A stretch of 53,669 nucleotides of DNA, from contig JAGZSY010000037.1 of the NCBI GenBank assembly GCA_018380885.1, positions 1 through 53,669 on the forward strand. Reading direction: 5' to 3'. Below, in pieces: positions 7,171 to 15,739 of the stretch. The notes beneath the pieces are model-generated. The model did no database searches, was not told the DNA's origin, and saw only the letters and a list, made by a program, of their open reading frames with translations. The translations under genes and the position numbers were made by a program. How positions within the stretch are numbered: position 1 is the first letter of the stretch; each line of letters starts with the position of its first letter. This stretch comes from Enterocloster asparagiformis. Its GTDB lineage: Bacteria > Bacillota > Clostridia > Lachnospirales > Lachnospiraceae.

Positions 7171-8280
7171 ATGAAAAAAATGTTATCATTGGCACTGTCC
7201 GCTTCCATGGTACTGTCTCTGGCAGCCTGCGGCGGATCTGGAAAAACGGAATCTACAGCCGCTCCGTCTGCCGCAGCCACCGAGGCCGCAAGCGAAGCCG
7301 CTTCTTCCGAGGCAGGCTCTGAGGCCGGTTCCGAGGTAGCCGCTTCGGGTCTGGATGCCCTGGATCCCGTAACACTCACCATCTACTCCCCGGGCAACGA
7401 AAACTCCGTTCCCACCAAGACCATTCTGGAATACAAGAAGCTGGTCGAGGAGGCTTCCGGCGGCAAGATCACCCTGGATGCCCACCACTCCGGCGAACTG
7501 GGAAATGACGCCGAGGCGCTTCAGTCCGCCCGTATGGGAACCATCGACATCATCTTTGCCGGAACCTCCGGATTCACAGAGTTCTACGACAAAGCGAAAA
7601 TCCTGGACCTGCCGTTCTTATTTGACAGCGCGGAACAGGCTTACGACGTTGTAAACGGCGAGATCGGCGAAAAAATCTTCGCAGACCTGCCCTCCACCGG
7701 GCTGATCTATCTGTCCGAGGGCGACAACGGCATGCGTCACATCTCCACCACCAACCGCCCCGTACATACGGCTGCGGACGTGGAAGGCTTAAAGCTGCGC
7801 GTTCCCACCAGCCAGATGTACCTGGACTGCTGGGAAGCCCTGGGCGCTAACCCCGTGGCTCTGGCTCTGAACGAGCTGGCCATCGCTCTGTCCAACGGCA
7901 CCGCCGAGGGCCAGGACAACGCCACCTACCATCTGGTAGCCAACGCAACCTACGACGATATCAAATACTTCAGCTTTATCAACTATATGTGGATGGGCTG
8001 CACCATGGCTGCTAACGCCGAATCCTGGGACAAGCTTCCGGCTGAGTATCAGGATATCTTAAAGGAGCAGGCCAAGGTTGCCGCGAAATACTCCTTCGAC
8101 ACCATCGCCGAGGACAACAAGGCCGCTACCGAGACCCTGAAGGCCGCAGGAGTGGAGTTCGACGAGAACCCGGATATCCAGAGCTTCATCGATAAGCTGG
8201 GCGGAAATGACTATTACTTACGCTACAAAGACGAGCCTTGGTACAACCAGGAAATCCTGGATGAAATCTTAGCGAAATAA
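7171..8280 (+). CDS. dctP: TRAP transporter solute-binding lipoprotein (DctP family)
   Basis: 369 residues. A lipoprotein signal ends in LAAC with Cys20, followed by an Ala/Ser/Glu-rich linker to about residue 60 and the DctP fold. Family features include the DAHHSGELGNDAEALQSARMGTIDI region, LRVPTSQMYLDCWEALGANPVALALNELAIALSNGTAEGQDN with the Arg that usually binds the substrate carboxylate, and the C-terminal helices. ATG 7171 has AGGAGG 7 bases upstream; the frame is open further up but lacks a start context. It should capture an organic acid or sugar acid at the outer membrane face for the DctQM permease. The substrate is not determinable; the neighbouring DhuI-like isomerase points to a sugar acid. 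Confidence 0.93.
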   Translation: MKKMLSLALSASMVLSLAACGGSGKTESTAAPSAAATEAASEAASSEAGSEAGSEVAASGLDALDPVTLTIYSPGNENSVPTKTILEYKKLVEEASGGKITLDAHHSGELGNDAEALQSARMGTIDIIFAGTSGFTEFYDKAKILDLPFLFDSAEQAYDVVNGEIGEKIFADLPSTGLIYLSEGDNGMRHISTTNRPVHTAADVEGLKLRVPTSQMYLDCWEALGANPVALALNELAIALSNGTAEGQDNATYHLVANATYDDIKYFSFINYMWMGCTMAANAESWDKLPAEYQDILKEQAKVAAKYSFDTIAEDNKAATETLKAAGVEFDENPDIQSFIDKLGGNDYYLRYKDEPWYNQEILDEILAK

Positions 8281-8297
8281 GAGACTCATCAAGCAGG

Positions 8298-8326
8298 GGG
8301 CTGCATTCCCGCCGGGATTGCAGCCC
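8298..8326 (+). terminator. Intra-operon hairpin after dctP
   Basis: GGGCTGCA and TGCAGCCC frame an inner TCCC-GCC-GGGA stem, followed only by TTCT. Such hairpins after solute-binding genes usually stabilise or partly terminate the message, so more binding protein than permease is made. Confidence 0.6.
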
Positions 8327-8350
8327 TTCTAACTATAAGGGAGTGATACC

Positions 8351-8845
8351 GTGAAAGTTTATAAGCAAATCACCGACATCTTTGTAAAAATCGTTTCCGC
8401 CGTCCTGATGCTTTTGGTGGCGGGAATCGTGGGAATCATGCTCTACGAGCTGTTCCTGCGCAATTTCCTCAACAAATCCTTCCGTTCCTCCACCGAGCTC
8501 TGCGGCTTCCTGTTCATGTGGATGGCCTTCCTGGGGGTTGTGGTGCTGTACGACAAGGACCGCCTGATCACCCTGGATATGCTCTATGTTCGCGCCAATC
8601 CCAAGGTGCAGACCGTGTTCTGGTTCATCAACAAGCTGTTCAGCTTCGGTCTGGGCATCATCATGATCGTGGCCTACAAGGGTATGTACAAGATCAACAG
8701 CACCAGCTACTTCTCCACCATGCAGTTTCTGTCCAAGGCCTGGCATTTTCTTCCCATGGCCATCGCGGGCGGATTCATTGTCGTAAAGACCCTGTATCAG
8801 GTTCTCGACCGGATACAGACGCTGCGCGGCAATGAAGTACATTAA
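8351..8845 (+). CDS. dctQ: TRAP transporter small membrane subunit (DctQ family)
   Basis: 164 residues starting at GTG 8351, preceded by GGGAG. Four hydrophobic helices are visible (about residues 12-32, 48-68, 88-108, 130-150). The family signature ELCGFLFMWMAFLGVVVLYDKDRLITLDML lies in the middle; Trp and Arg in this region are typical. DctQ joins the large DctM subunit in a sodium-driven permease receiving substrate from the DctP lipoprotein. It is 70 bp after dctP and 15 bp before dctM, clearly in the same operon. Confidence 0.9.
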   Translation: MKVYKQITDIFVKIVSAVLMLLVAGIVGIMLYELFLRNFLNKSFRSSTELCGFLFMWMAFLGVVVLYDKDRLITLDMLYVRANPKVQTVFWFINKLFSFGLGIIMIVAYKGMYKINSTSYFSTMQFLSKAWHFLPMAIAGGFIVVKTLYQVLDRIQTLRGNEVH

Positions 8846-8860
8846 AGGAGGAACCCACCT

Positions 8861-10129
8861 ATGGCAATATTTTTTATCACCTTCGTTATATTGCTGCTGA
8901 TCGGCGTTCCGATCAGTATCTCCATCGGCGCCAGCGCGGTTCTGGGCTGCCTGGTGCTGGACTACCCCATGATGGTAATCGGCCAGAAAATGGTAACGGG
9001 CATCGACTCCTACCTGCTCATCGCCATCCCGCTGTTCATCCTGGCCGGTAACCTGATGAACGCCGGCAAGATTACGGACAAAATCTTCAGCTTCGCCAAG
9101 GAGCTGGTGGGCTGGATTCCCGGCGGCTTAGGACACGCCAACATCGTGGCCAGCATTATTTTCGCGGGAATGTCCGGCAGCGCCGCGGCCGACGCCGGCG
9201 GTCTGGGCACCATCGAGATGGAGGCCATGACCAAAAACGGCTACCACGACGATTTTTCCGGCGCGGTCACCGCGGCATCCTCGGTTATCGGCCCCATTTT
9301 CCCGCCCAGCATCCCCCTTATCATCTACGGCGCCACGGCCAGCGTCAGCGTGGCCAAGCTGTTCATGGGAGGCGTGCTGCCCGGACTGCTCATGGGCGTT
9401 GCCCTGATGGTGCTGGTGTTCATATTCGCCATCAAGTATAAATTTGAACGCCATCCCTTCCGCGTAGCAGCCCTGGTCCGCCAGTTTTTCGGTTCCATCC
9501 TGTCCCTGATCACGCCGCTCATCATTCTGGCCGGCTTCACCACCGGATGGTTCACCCCCACCGAGGCCTCCAGCATCGCGGTGGCCTACTCCCTGATCAT
9601 CGCGCTGATCGTTTACCGCACCATGGACTGGAAAACCTTTAAGCACTGCCTGCTGGAGTCCGCCATCACCTCGGCCAACACGCTGTTCATCATCGGCACC
9701 TCCACCCTGTTTACATACGTGCTGGTGAAGGAGGGCGCTTCCACCGCAATCGCCAACTTTATTCTGGGAATCAGCCAGAATCCGGCTGTGATCCTGCTGA
9801 TCATCAACGTGGTGCTGCTGATCCTGGGCATGTTCATGGAACCCGGCGCGATTCTGACCCTGATGCTGCCGGTGCTGCTGCCCATCGTCAAGAGCCTGAA
9901 CATCGATCTGGTGCACTTCGGCGTGGTAATGGTCTTAAACCTGATGATCGGCCAGGTAACGCCGCCCTTCGGCGTATGCCTGTTCGTGATCTCCGACGTG
10001 GCGAAAATCAAGCTGGACAAGCTCTACAAGTCCATCCTGCCCTTCCTGGTCCCGCTGGTTGTGGTGCTGTTAATGTGCACCTACATCCCGGAAATCGTCA
10101 CCTTCCTGCCATCTATGCTGGTAAAATAA
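8861..10129 (+). CDS. dctM: TRAP transporter large permease subunit (DctM family)
   Basis: 422 residues, highly hydrophobic with about 12 membrane segments, the usual DctM length. Recognisable stretches are IPLFILAGNLMNAGKITDKIF, ANIVASIIFAGMSGSAAADAGGLGTIEMEAM, SVIGPIFPPSIPLIIYG, GWFTPTEASSIAVAYSL and the C-terminal GQVTPPFGVCLFV. The AGGAGG site lies 10 bases before ATG. DctM is the ion-coupled transport channel. With DctP and DctQ it forms a complete TRAP importer. Confidence 0.95.
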   Translation: MAIFFITFVILLLIGVPISISIGASAVLGCLVLDYPMMVIGQKMVTGIDSYLLIAIPLFILAGNLMNAGKITDKIFSFAKELVGWIPGGLGHANIVASIIFAGMSGSAAADAGGLGTIEMEAMTKNGYHDDFSGAVTAASSVIGPIFPPSIPLIIYGATASVSVAKLFMGGVLPGLLMGVALMVLVFIFAIKYKFERHPFRVAALVRQFFGSILSLITPLIILAGFTTGWFTPTEASSIAVAYSLIIALIVYRTMDWKTFKHCLLESAITSANTLFIIGTSTLFTYVLVKEGASTAIANFILGISQNPAVILLIINVVLLILGMFMEPGAILTLMLPVLLPIVKSLNIDLVHFGVVMVLNLMIGQVTPPFGVCLFVISDVAKIKLDKLYKSILPFLVPLVVVLLMCTYIPEIVTFLPSMLVK

Positions 10130-10166
10130 ACTGTTGTCAATCTATTATTTAAAGGAGAGTAATCAC

Positions 10167-10805
10167 ATGAAAATTGCATTAATCAACGAAAACAGCCAGG
10201 CCGCCAAAAACGAGATGATCTGCGACAACTTAAAAAAGATCGTGGAGCCCATGGGCCACACAGTTTACAACTACGGCATGTACACCGCTGAGGATGAGAC
10301 CCAGCTGACCTACGTGATGAACGGCCTGCTGGCCGCAATCCTGCTCAACTCCAAGGCCGCGGATTACGTGGTGACCGGCTGCGGCACCGGCGAGGGCGCA
10401 ATGCTGGCCTGCAACTCCTTCCCGGGCGTGCTGTGCGGCCACATCGTGGATTCCGAGGACGCCTTCATGTTCGCGCAGATCAACGACGGCAACGCCATCG
10501 CTCTGCCCTTTGCCAAGGGCTTCGGCTGGGGCGCCGAGCTGCGGTTACAGTATATCTTTGAGAAGCTCTTCGGCTGCGAGAGCGGCGGCGGATATCCCAA
10601 GGAGCGCGTAGTTCCGGAGCAGCGCAACAAAAAGATTCTGGACAGCGTCAAGGAGATCACCCACAAGGACATCATGACGATCTTAAAGACCATCGACCAG
10701 GATTTCCTGAAAACCACCATCAGCGGCGAGAAATTCCAGGAATACTTCTTCGCCAACTGCCAGGTGCCGGAGATCGCGGACTACTTAAAGAGCGTTCTGG
10801 CATAA
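10167..10805 (+). CDS. RpiB/LacA/LacB-family isomerase, DhuI-like
   Basis: 212 residues, longer than classical RpiB because of an extra C-terminal helical part. It keeps the family cysteine loop (VVTGCGTGEGAMLAC) and carries IALPFAKGFGWGAELRLQYIFEKLF. From memory, the opening MKIALINENSQAAKN and this segment closely resemble DhuI, the streptococcal 4-deoxy-L-threo-5-hexosulose-uronate isomerase acting on unsaturated uronates from glycosaminoglycans. ATG 10167 follows AAAGGAGAG. It ends the TRAP operon, so it probably isomerises the imported compound. DhuI activity is a hypothesis; other sugar-acid isomerisations are possible. Confidence 0.75.
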   Translation: MKIALINENSQAAKNEMICDNLKKIVEPMGHTVYNYGMYTAEDETQLTYVMNGLLAAILLNSKAADYVVTGCGTGEGAMLACNSFPGVLCGHIVDSEDAFMFAQINDGNAIALPFAKGFGWGAELRLQYIFEKLFGCESGGGYPKERVVPEQRNKKILDSVKEITHKDIMTILKTIDQDFLKTTISGEKFQEYFFANCQVPEIADYLKSVLA

Positions 10806-10817
10806 AAAAACGCAAAA

Positions 10818-10846
10818 GGGGCATCCCACGCCGGGATGCCCTTTTT
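10818..10846 (+). terminator. Terminator of the TRAP operon
   Basis: GGGCATCCC and GGGATGCCC form a 9-bp perfect stem followed by TTTTT. Confidence 0.9.
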
Positions 10847-10923
10847 CAGTTATTAAAGTATAAAATGCCGATTCCCATGCTGCGGCAAAAGCGAATCCCA
10901 TCCACACGAATTCAGATCAGGGA

Positions 10924-11004
10924 CGCTGTCCTCGACCTCCTGTGACAGCCGTCCGACTTTGTCGGCGTTCCGGGGCCGTAACACGCAGCGTATGTTACGG
11001 CCCC
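10924..11004. other. Intergenic cluster of three hairpins
   Basis: In the 437-bp gap between the TRAP operon and pgl I see no gene. It holds GACGCTGTC with GACAGCCGTC (10924-10956, imperfect), CCGAC-TTT-GTCGG (10952-10964, overlapping slightly) and a perfect 12-bp stem GGGGCCGTAACA / TGTTACGGCCCC (10972-10983, 10993-11004). The last could be a terminator, but the T tract after it is weak (GCTTCATTTT). A structured RNA of unknown strand is possible; nothing identifies a known family. Confidence 0.35.
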
Positions 11005-11158
11005 GCTTCATTTTACCTAAAAAATTTTTCACAGCGTTATTTCAATTCCGTCAATAAAATTCCTTGAAAATGCAAATCCTAATTCCATCCCCGCACATCT
11101 TATTGCAGATATCCGCCTCCCGCCTTCTCCCGATATTTATTTAACTTTTAAAAATTGC

Positions 11159-11187
11159 TTGACATTCCAAACTGTAACTATTATAAT
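11159..11187 (+). promoter_or_regulatory. Consensus promoter of pgl-gnd-zwf
   Basis: Perfect TTGACA (11159-11164), 17-bp spacer, perfect TATAAT (11182-11187). A full-consensus promoter normally needs tight repression, which fits the operators over it. Confidence 0.85.
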
Positions 11188-11219
11188 TACATTTATTAAA
11201 TGTAACTACATTAATTACA
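11174..11219. promoter_or_regulatory. Two tandem 19-bp operators TGTAA-N9-TTACA
   Basis: TGTAACTATTATAATTACA at 11174-11192 covers the -10 box. TGTAACTACATTAATTACA at 11201-11219 covers the early transcript. Both are inverted repeats with identical TGTAACTA starts and ATTACA ends, 27 bp apart centre to centre. The regulator is not identifiable in the window. Confidence 0.7.
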
Positions 11220-11242
11220 GTTTGTCCGGAAAGGAATTTTAT

Positions 11243-12223
11243 ATGAATAAACTGATTGGATATATCGGCACATACGAATCCCCGGCCAGCCCGGGTATCG
11301 GCTGTTTTTCACTTGATTTGGACACGGGCGGCCTGTCCGAGCCGCAGCTCTGCTACAGAGTCCCCGACTCCAAGTACCTCTCCCTTTTTAACGGCGTTCT
11401 GGCCGCGCCCGTCCGCAGGGACGGGAGGGCCGGAATCTGCCTTATGGATACGGCAAAGCCCGGCGATCCATTCCTGGGCCAATGCTTTCAGGAACAATCT
11501 CCGGCCTGCTTCGTGGTTCAGGATGCCCGGTATATATATACGGCCAACTACCACGAGGGCACAGTGCTGGTTTACGATAAAACGGCGGACGGTCCGCGTT
11601 TGATCCGGAAGATCGAGATCGCGCCCAAGGCCGGCTGCCACCAGATTCTATTCAACGGCAATTACATGCTGGTGCCCTGTCTCCTGCTGGACCGGGTGAA
11701 TATCTACGACCGCAGCAGGGACTTCGCCCCGGCCGGGGCCATCGGGTTTGAACCCGGCACTGGCCCACGCCACGGCGTGTTCGACGGCAGCGGCGGACGG
11801 CTGTTTCTAGTCAGCGAGCTCAGCAACGAGCTGTTCATCTACCAATGGACGTCCCCAGCCGACATCCGGCTGCGCGGCAGGCGCTCCATACTGCCGGAGG
11901 GCTTTTCCTCCGCCGAGCCGCCCGCTTCCGCCGCCATACGCCTGTCCCGGGACGAGCGGTTCCTGTACGTGTCCACCCGCTTTGCGGATGTGATCACCGT
12001 GTTCGAAGTAAACGGCTTCGAGGCGGTTCCCATCCAGCAGGTAAGCAGCGGCGGCATCCATCCCCGGGACTTCGTTCTCACGCCGGACGGCAGGTACTTG
12101 CTGGCGGCTAACCGCACGGAGGGCGGCCTGGCCTGTTTCCGCCTGGACCCGGAAAGCGGGAAAATCGGAGCGTTATGTTCCAGCGCTCCGGCGCCCGAGG
12201 CGGTGTCCGTCGTTCTGGGTTAA
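11243..12223 (+). CDS. pgl: 6-phosphogluconolactonase (seven-bladed propeller type)
   Basis: 326 residues of the YbhE/Lactonase_7 beta-propeller family. It opens with IGYIGTYESPASPGIGCFSLDLDTGGLS and has the typical blade sequences GCHQILFNGNYMLVPCLLLDRVNIYD, GTGPRHGVFDGSGGRLFLVSELSNEL, DERFLYVSTRFADVITVF and GIHPRDFVLTPDGRYLLAANRTEGGLACF. It hydrolyses 6-phosphogluconolactone to 6-phosphogluconate in the oxidative pentose phosphate pathway. ATG 11243 follows AAAGGA; upstream codons in the same frame lie in the operator region and are not translated. Head of the pgl-gnd-zwf operon. Confidence 0.88.
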   Translation: MNKLIGYIGTYESPASPGIGCFSLDLDTGGLSEPQLCYRVPDSKYLSLFNGVLAAPVRRDGRAGICLMDTAKPGDPFLGQCFQEQSPACFVVQDARYIYTANYHEGTVLVYDKTADGPRLIRKIEIAPKAGCHQILFNGNYMLVPCLLLDRVNIYDRSRDFAPAGAIGFEPGTGPRHGVFDGSGGRLFLVSELSNELFIYQWTSPADIRLRGRRSILPEGFSSAEPPASAAIRLSRDERFLYVSTRFADVITVFEVNGFEAVPIQQVSSGGIHPRDFVLTPDGRYLLAANRTEGGLACFRLDPESGKIGALCSSAPAPEAVSVVLG

Positions 12224-12328
12224 ACCGGGCGCAGCTTGAAAAAACGCAAAAAACGAAACACCGGCAGCCATTCTGCCTGTCAGGAGCGCCGCTCCCCGCA
12301 GGCTCTGCATCTGAAAGGAGTATTTCAT

Positions 12329-13756
12329 ATGAACACATCATCCAAATCCGATATTGGAATCATCGGCCTCTCCGTCATGGGGCGCAGCCTGGCGCTCAAC
12401 ATGGCGGACCACGGCTTTAAAGTCAGCGGCTACAACCGCAGCGTCTCCGTGACCGAGCAAGTCATGAAGGAACACCCCCACGAGAACCTTTTTCCCTGCT
12501 ACACCCTTGAAGAGCTGGTCGCTTCCCTCTCCCGCCCCCGCAAGGTCATGCTGATGATCCAGGCGGGCGCTCCGGTGGACGCGGTGATCGGTCAGCTGAT
12601 TCCACTGCTTGAGAAAGGGGACATCGTCCTGGACGGCGGCAACTCTTTCTACGAGGACACCCGCAGGCGTTCCCAGACCCTGTCCGCGGCCGGCATCCAC
12701 TATCTGGGCGTGGGCATCTCCGGCGGCGAGGAAGGCGCGCGGTTCGGCCCCTCCATCATGCCAGGCGGCGAGGAGAGCGCCTACCAGGCCGTCCGCCCCA
12801 TCCTGGAAGCCATCGCGGCCAAGGCCCAGGGCGACCCCTGCTGCGCCTACATCGGCCCGGACGGCGCGGGACACTACGTCAAGATGGTGCACAACGGCAT
12901 CGAGTACGCGGATATGCAGCTGATCGCCGAGGCGTACCTGCTGTTAAAATATGTGGGAAATTTTACCAACCTGGAGCTGGCGGAGACTTTTAACGGCTGG
13001 AATCAGGGCGAGCTAAAAAGCTACCTGATCGGCATCACCGCCGGTATCTTCCGGGAAGCCGACGACTTAGGCGGCGGCCGGCTCATCGACCGCATCCTGG
13101 ACAGCGCCAGGCAGAAGGGCACTGGCCGCTGGGCCAGCATCGAGTCCTTAAAGCAGGGCGTGGACATTTCCATGATCACCTCTGCCTGCGGCGCCCGCAT
13201 CCTCTCCAACCATCTGGATGAGCGGAAATTGGCCTCCGGCCGGATACCCGGCCCGGCGATCAACCGCGCAGAGGACCGCCAGGCCTTCGCCGAGACCGTG
13301 CGGCAGGCCCTGTACGCCGGAAAGATCATGGCCTACGCCCAGGGCTTCTCCCTGATGCAGGACGCCTCGGAGCGCTACGGCTGGAATCTGGACCTGGGCA
13401 GAATCGCCTCCATCTTCCGGGCGGGCTGCATCATCCAGGCCGTGTTCTTAGGCGACATCACCGCCGCCTACGCTGGGGATTCCGGGGCCGGAAACCTGAT
13501 GTTTAACCCCTTCTTCCAGGCCAAAATCGGCGAATACCAGGGCAGCCTGCGCCAGGCCGTATCCACCGGCGTGCAAAGCGGCCTTCCCGTGCCCGCGCTG
13601 GCCGCGGCAGTCTCCTACCTGGACGCCTTCCGCTCCCCCGCCTCCGGCGCCAACTTGATTCAGGCCCAGCGCGACTGCTTCGGAGCCCACACCTACGAGC
13701 GTGTAGACCGGCCGGGCAGCTTCCACCACGAATGGAGGGTTGTAGATGGAAATTAA
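12329..13756 (+). CDS. gnd: 6-phosphogluconate dehydrogenase, decarboxylating
   Basis: 475 residues, the normal length of the long form. It has the Rossmann fingerprint GIIGLSVMGRSLALNMADHG (residues 8-27) followed by NRS at the cofactor ribose, DGGNSFYEDTRRR, the substrate loop GVGISGGEEGARFGPSIMPGG, and the catalytic region GHYVKMVHNGIEYADMQLIAEAY with the Lys and Glu of the active site. It oxidises 6-phosphogluconate to ribulose 5-phosphate and CO2. ATG 12329 has AAAGGAG at proper spacing. The 3' end overlaps zwf by 11 bases. Confidence 0.96.
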   Translation: MNTSSKSDIGIIGLSVMGRSLALNMADHGFKVSGYNRSVSVTEQVMKEHPHENLFPCYTLEELVASLSRPRKVMLMIQAGAPVDAVIGQLIPLLEKGDIVLDGGNSFYEDTRRRSQTLSAAGIHYLGVGISGGEEGARFGPSIMPGGEESAYQAVRPILEAIAAKAQGDPCCAYIGPDGAGHYVKMVHNGIEYADMQLIAEAYLLLKYVGNFTNLELAETFNGWNQGELKSYLIGITAGIFREADDLGGGRLIDRILDSARQKGTGRWASIESLKQGVDISMITSACGARILSNHLDERKLASGRIPGPAINRAEDRQAFAETVRQALYAGKIMAYAQGFSLMQDASERYGWNLDLGRIASIFRAGCIIQAVFLGDITAAYAGDSGAGNLMFNPFFQAKIGEYQGSLRQAVSTGVQSGLPVPALAAAVSYLDAFRSPASGANLIQAQRDCFGAHTYERVDRPGSFHHEWRVVDGN

Positions 13757-15149
13757 TCCAAATATTACCATATTCGGCGGCACCGGAGACTTGACCTTCC
13801 GCAAGCTGCTGCCAGCCCTGTACACCATGCACGTGGCTGGTAAACTCCCGGAGAGCGGCAGAATCCTGATCATCGGCCGCAGGGACTACGACAGCGGCGC
13901 TTACCGCAGGGCGGCGAGGGAATGGGTGGAGAAATTCACCCGCCTCCCGTTTAAGGACGGGGACTTTCAGGTATTTGCCAAAAAAATCGACTACTACCGC
14001 ATGGATTTCTCCGACCACGAAGCCTACCGCGGGCTGAACGATTATTACGCCCAAAGAGGAATCGGCTCCCACATCTTTTACTTTGCCGTGGCTCCCCGCT
14101 TTTTCAGCGTGATTACCAGAGGCCTCAAGCTGGTGGACGGCGCCAGGAGCGGCAAGGTAATCATCGAGAAGCCCTTCGGGGAGGACTTGGAGGCCGCAAA
14201 GGCGCTGAACAGGGAGCTGGAGGACTACTTCGGGCCGGAGCAGATTTACCGCATCGACCACTATCTGGGCAAGGAGATGGTGCGCAACATCCAGGCCATC
14301 CGCTTCACCAATCCCATTTTCACCGGGGTTTGGGACTCAGAGCACATTGAAGCCGTGCAGATTTCCGCGCTGGAGGACATGGGCGTGGAGACCCGGGGCG
14401 GCTACTACGACGCCAGCGGCGCGCTAAAGGACATGGTGCAGAACCACCTGTTCCAGATTCTGTCCATCATGGCAATGGAACAGCCGGAGTCCTTCTCCCC
14501 CAAGGGGCTCCACGACGCCCAGCTGGCCGTATTCCAGAGCTTAAAGGCGGCCTGCCCCGAGACGATCGGGGACGCGCTGGTGCTGGGACAGTACGAAGGC
14601 TACCGTGAAGAGCCTTTGGTGGCGCCGGACTCCGCCACGGAAACCTTTGCAGGGCTGCGCCTGTTCATCGACAACGAGCGCTGGCGCGGGACGCCATTTT
14701 ATATCCGCACAGGCAAAAAGACCGGCACCCGCCAGATCGAGCTGTCCGTCATTTTCCGCTGGCCTTACCCCGAGGTGGAGCCCAACGTGCTGATCATCAA
14801 AATCCAACCCACCGAGGGCGTATACCTCCAGTTCAACATCAAACGCCCCGGCGACACGGACGACATCATCCCGGCCAAGATGGACTTCTGCCAAAACTGC
14901 AACCTGGTCCACCAGTTGAACACCCCCGAGGCCTACGAGCGGCTTCTGACCGCCTGCATCCAAGGCGAGCGCTCCTGGTTCACCCAGTGGGACCAGATCG
15001 AGGCCGGATGGAATTTCATTGGACGGCTGAAGGAGCTGTACCGTCAGGCCGGTCTCCCCGTGTACGCCTACAAGCCCGGACAGCGCGGCCCGGCCCAGTC
15101 GGACGAGCTGCTGGCGCGGTATGGCCACAGCTGGTTTGAGGAGGGGTAA
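13746..15149 (+). CDS. zwf: Glucose-6-phosphate 1-dehydrogenase
   Basis: 467 residues, slightly short for the family. The cofactor motif reads FGGTGDLTFRKLLPALY (usual form GASGDLAKRKLLPAL); the substrate-binding motif IYRIDHYLGKEMVRN (near residues 167-181) and VIIEKPFGEDLEAAKALN are intact. It converts glucose 6-phosphate to 6-phosphogluconolactone, yielding NADPH. Its start overlaps the gnd end, so translation is coupled. A complete oxidative branch in one operon is less common in Clostridia than in other bacteria. Confidence 0.95.
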   Translation: MEINPNITIFGGTGDLTFRKLLPALYTMHVAGKLPESGRILIIGRRDYDSGAYRRAAREWVEKFTRLPFKDGDFQVFAKKIDYYRMDFSDHEAYRGLNDYYAQRGIGSHIFYFAVAPRFFSVITRGLKLVDGARSGKVIIEKPFGEDLEAAKALNRELEDYFGPEQIYRIDHYLGKEMVRNIQAIRFTNPIFTGVWDSEHIEAVQISALEDMGVETRGGYYDASGALKDMVQNHLFQILSIMAMEQPESFSPKGLHDAQLAVFQSLKAACPETIGDALVLGQYEGYREEPLVAPDSATETFAGLRLFIDNERWRGTPFYIRTGKKTGTRQIELSVIFRWPYPEVEPNVLIIKIQPTEGVYLQFNIKRPGDTDDIIPAKMDFCQNCNLVHQLNTPEAYERLLTACIQGERSWFTQWDQIEAGWNFIGRLKELYRQAGLPVYAYKPGQRGPAQSDELLARYGHSWFEEG

Positions 15150-15185
15150 CGGAAAATACCCGCGCCACCCCCAATGGTTACAGAA

Positions 15186-15223
15186 GGGCCGCCCTGATCC
15201 CCCATCAGGACGGCCCCTTTTTT
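15186..15223 (+). terminator. Terminator of zwf, overlapping the 3' end of the convergent gene
   Basis: GGGCCGCCCTGAT and ATCAGGACGGCCC form a 13-bp stem with one mismatch, followed by CTTTTTT. The last codons of the Sel1-type gene lie inside it. Confidence 0.85.
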
Positions 15224-15660
15224 CCAGGTCCGTTTAATACCTTTTCCATCCGCCCGGTCCAGTAGGCCCCCCGCTCCCGGTCCAGCGGCACCGGCCCTCT
15301 GCCGGTGCGGCACCAGTGGGCCAGAAGCCCGATGCGATCCGCAAAGTCCTCCCGGCTGAAATTGCGGTAATATGTCTGGAATATGCCGTCGCAGTCCGCT
15401 CCCGCCTCCAGAACGCCCTGCTCCTCGGCCTTGTTGAACCAGTAGAGCGCCGCAAGATCATTTTTCTCCAGGCCGCGGCCCTGGCTGTACAAAGCGCCCA
15501 GCTGGTACGCTGCGGCCCCGGAATCCGTCCGGTCCAGAATTTCCCGGTAGATTTGGGCCGCAAGGGCGTAATCGGACCGCTCCAGCGCTGTCCGCGCCGT
15601 GGAGAGCCTTGTCTCAACCTGGGCCGGGGAGAGGCAGTCCTCTTTTTCTATTGTGCTCAT
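15205..15660 (-). CDS. Sel1-repeat protein, last gene of the signalling/RiPP-like operon
   Basis: 151 residues. A helical N-terminal region (LSPAQVETRLSTARTALE) leads into TPR/Sel1-like helices; the clearest unit is AAYQLGALYSQGRGLEKNDLAALYWFNKAEEQG near residues 54-86, with the Sel1 pattern of small residues and Gly. No signal peptide or catalytic motif. Sel1 proteins act as protein-binding scaffolds. Two similar repeats are in the C-terminal part of the M48-like protein at 18845, linking both ends of the operon. It starts 79 bp after the small membrane protein gene. Specific role unknown. Confidence 0.7.
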   Translation of the reverse strand: MSTIEKEDCLSPAQVETRLSTARTALERSDYALAAQIYREILDRTDSGAAAYQLGALYSQGRGLEKNDLAALYWFNKAEEQGVLEAGADCDGIFQTYYRNFSREDFADRIGLLAHWCRTGRGPVPLDRERGAYWTGRMEKVLNGPGKKGPS

Positions 15661-15739
15661 ACGCGTTTCCTCCCTGTTGTTGATGAGCCCAGTTTATCAT
15701 ATTCCCTTTTTAGAAAATAAAACCTTTTTCCTCATCTTC

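Noticed and set aside
2598..10805. Sulfoquinovose transketolase pathway
   Set aside because: Split transketolase, RpiB and a hydroxyacid dehydrogenase fit in part, but no sulfoquinovosidase, sulfoquinovose isomerase or sulfonate exporter is visible, and the DhuI-like isomerase and TRAP system point elsewhere. Kept only as an analogy.
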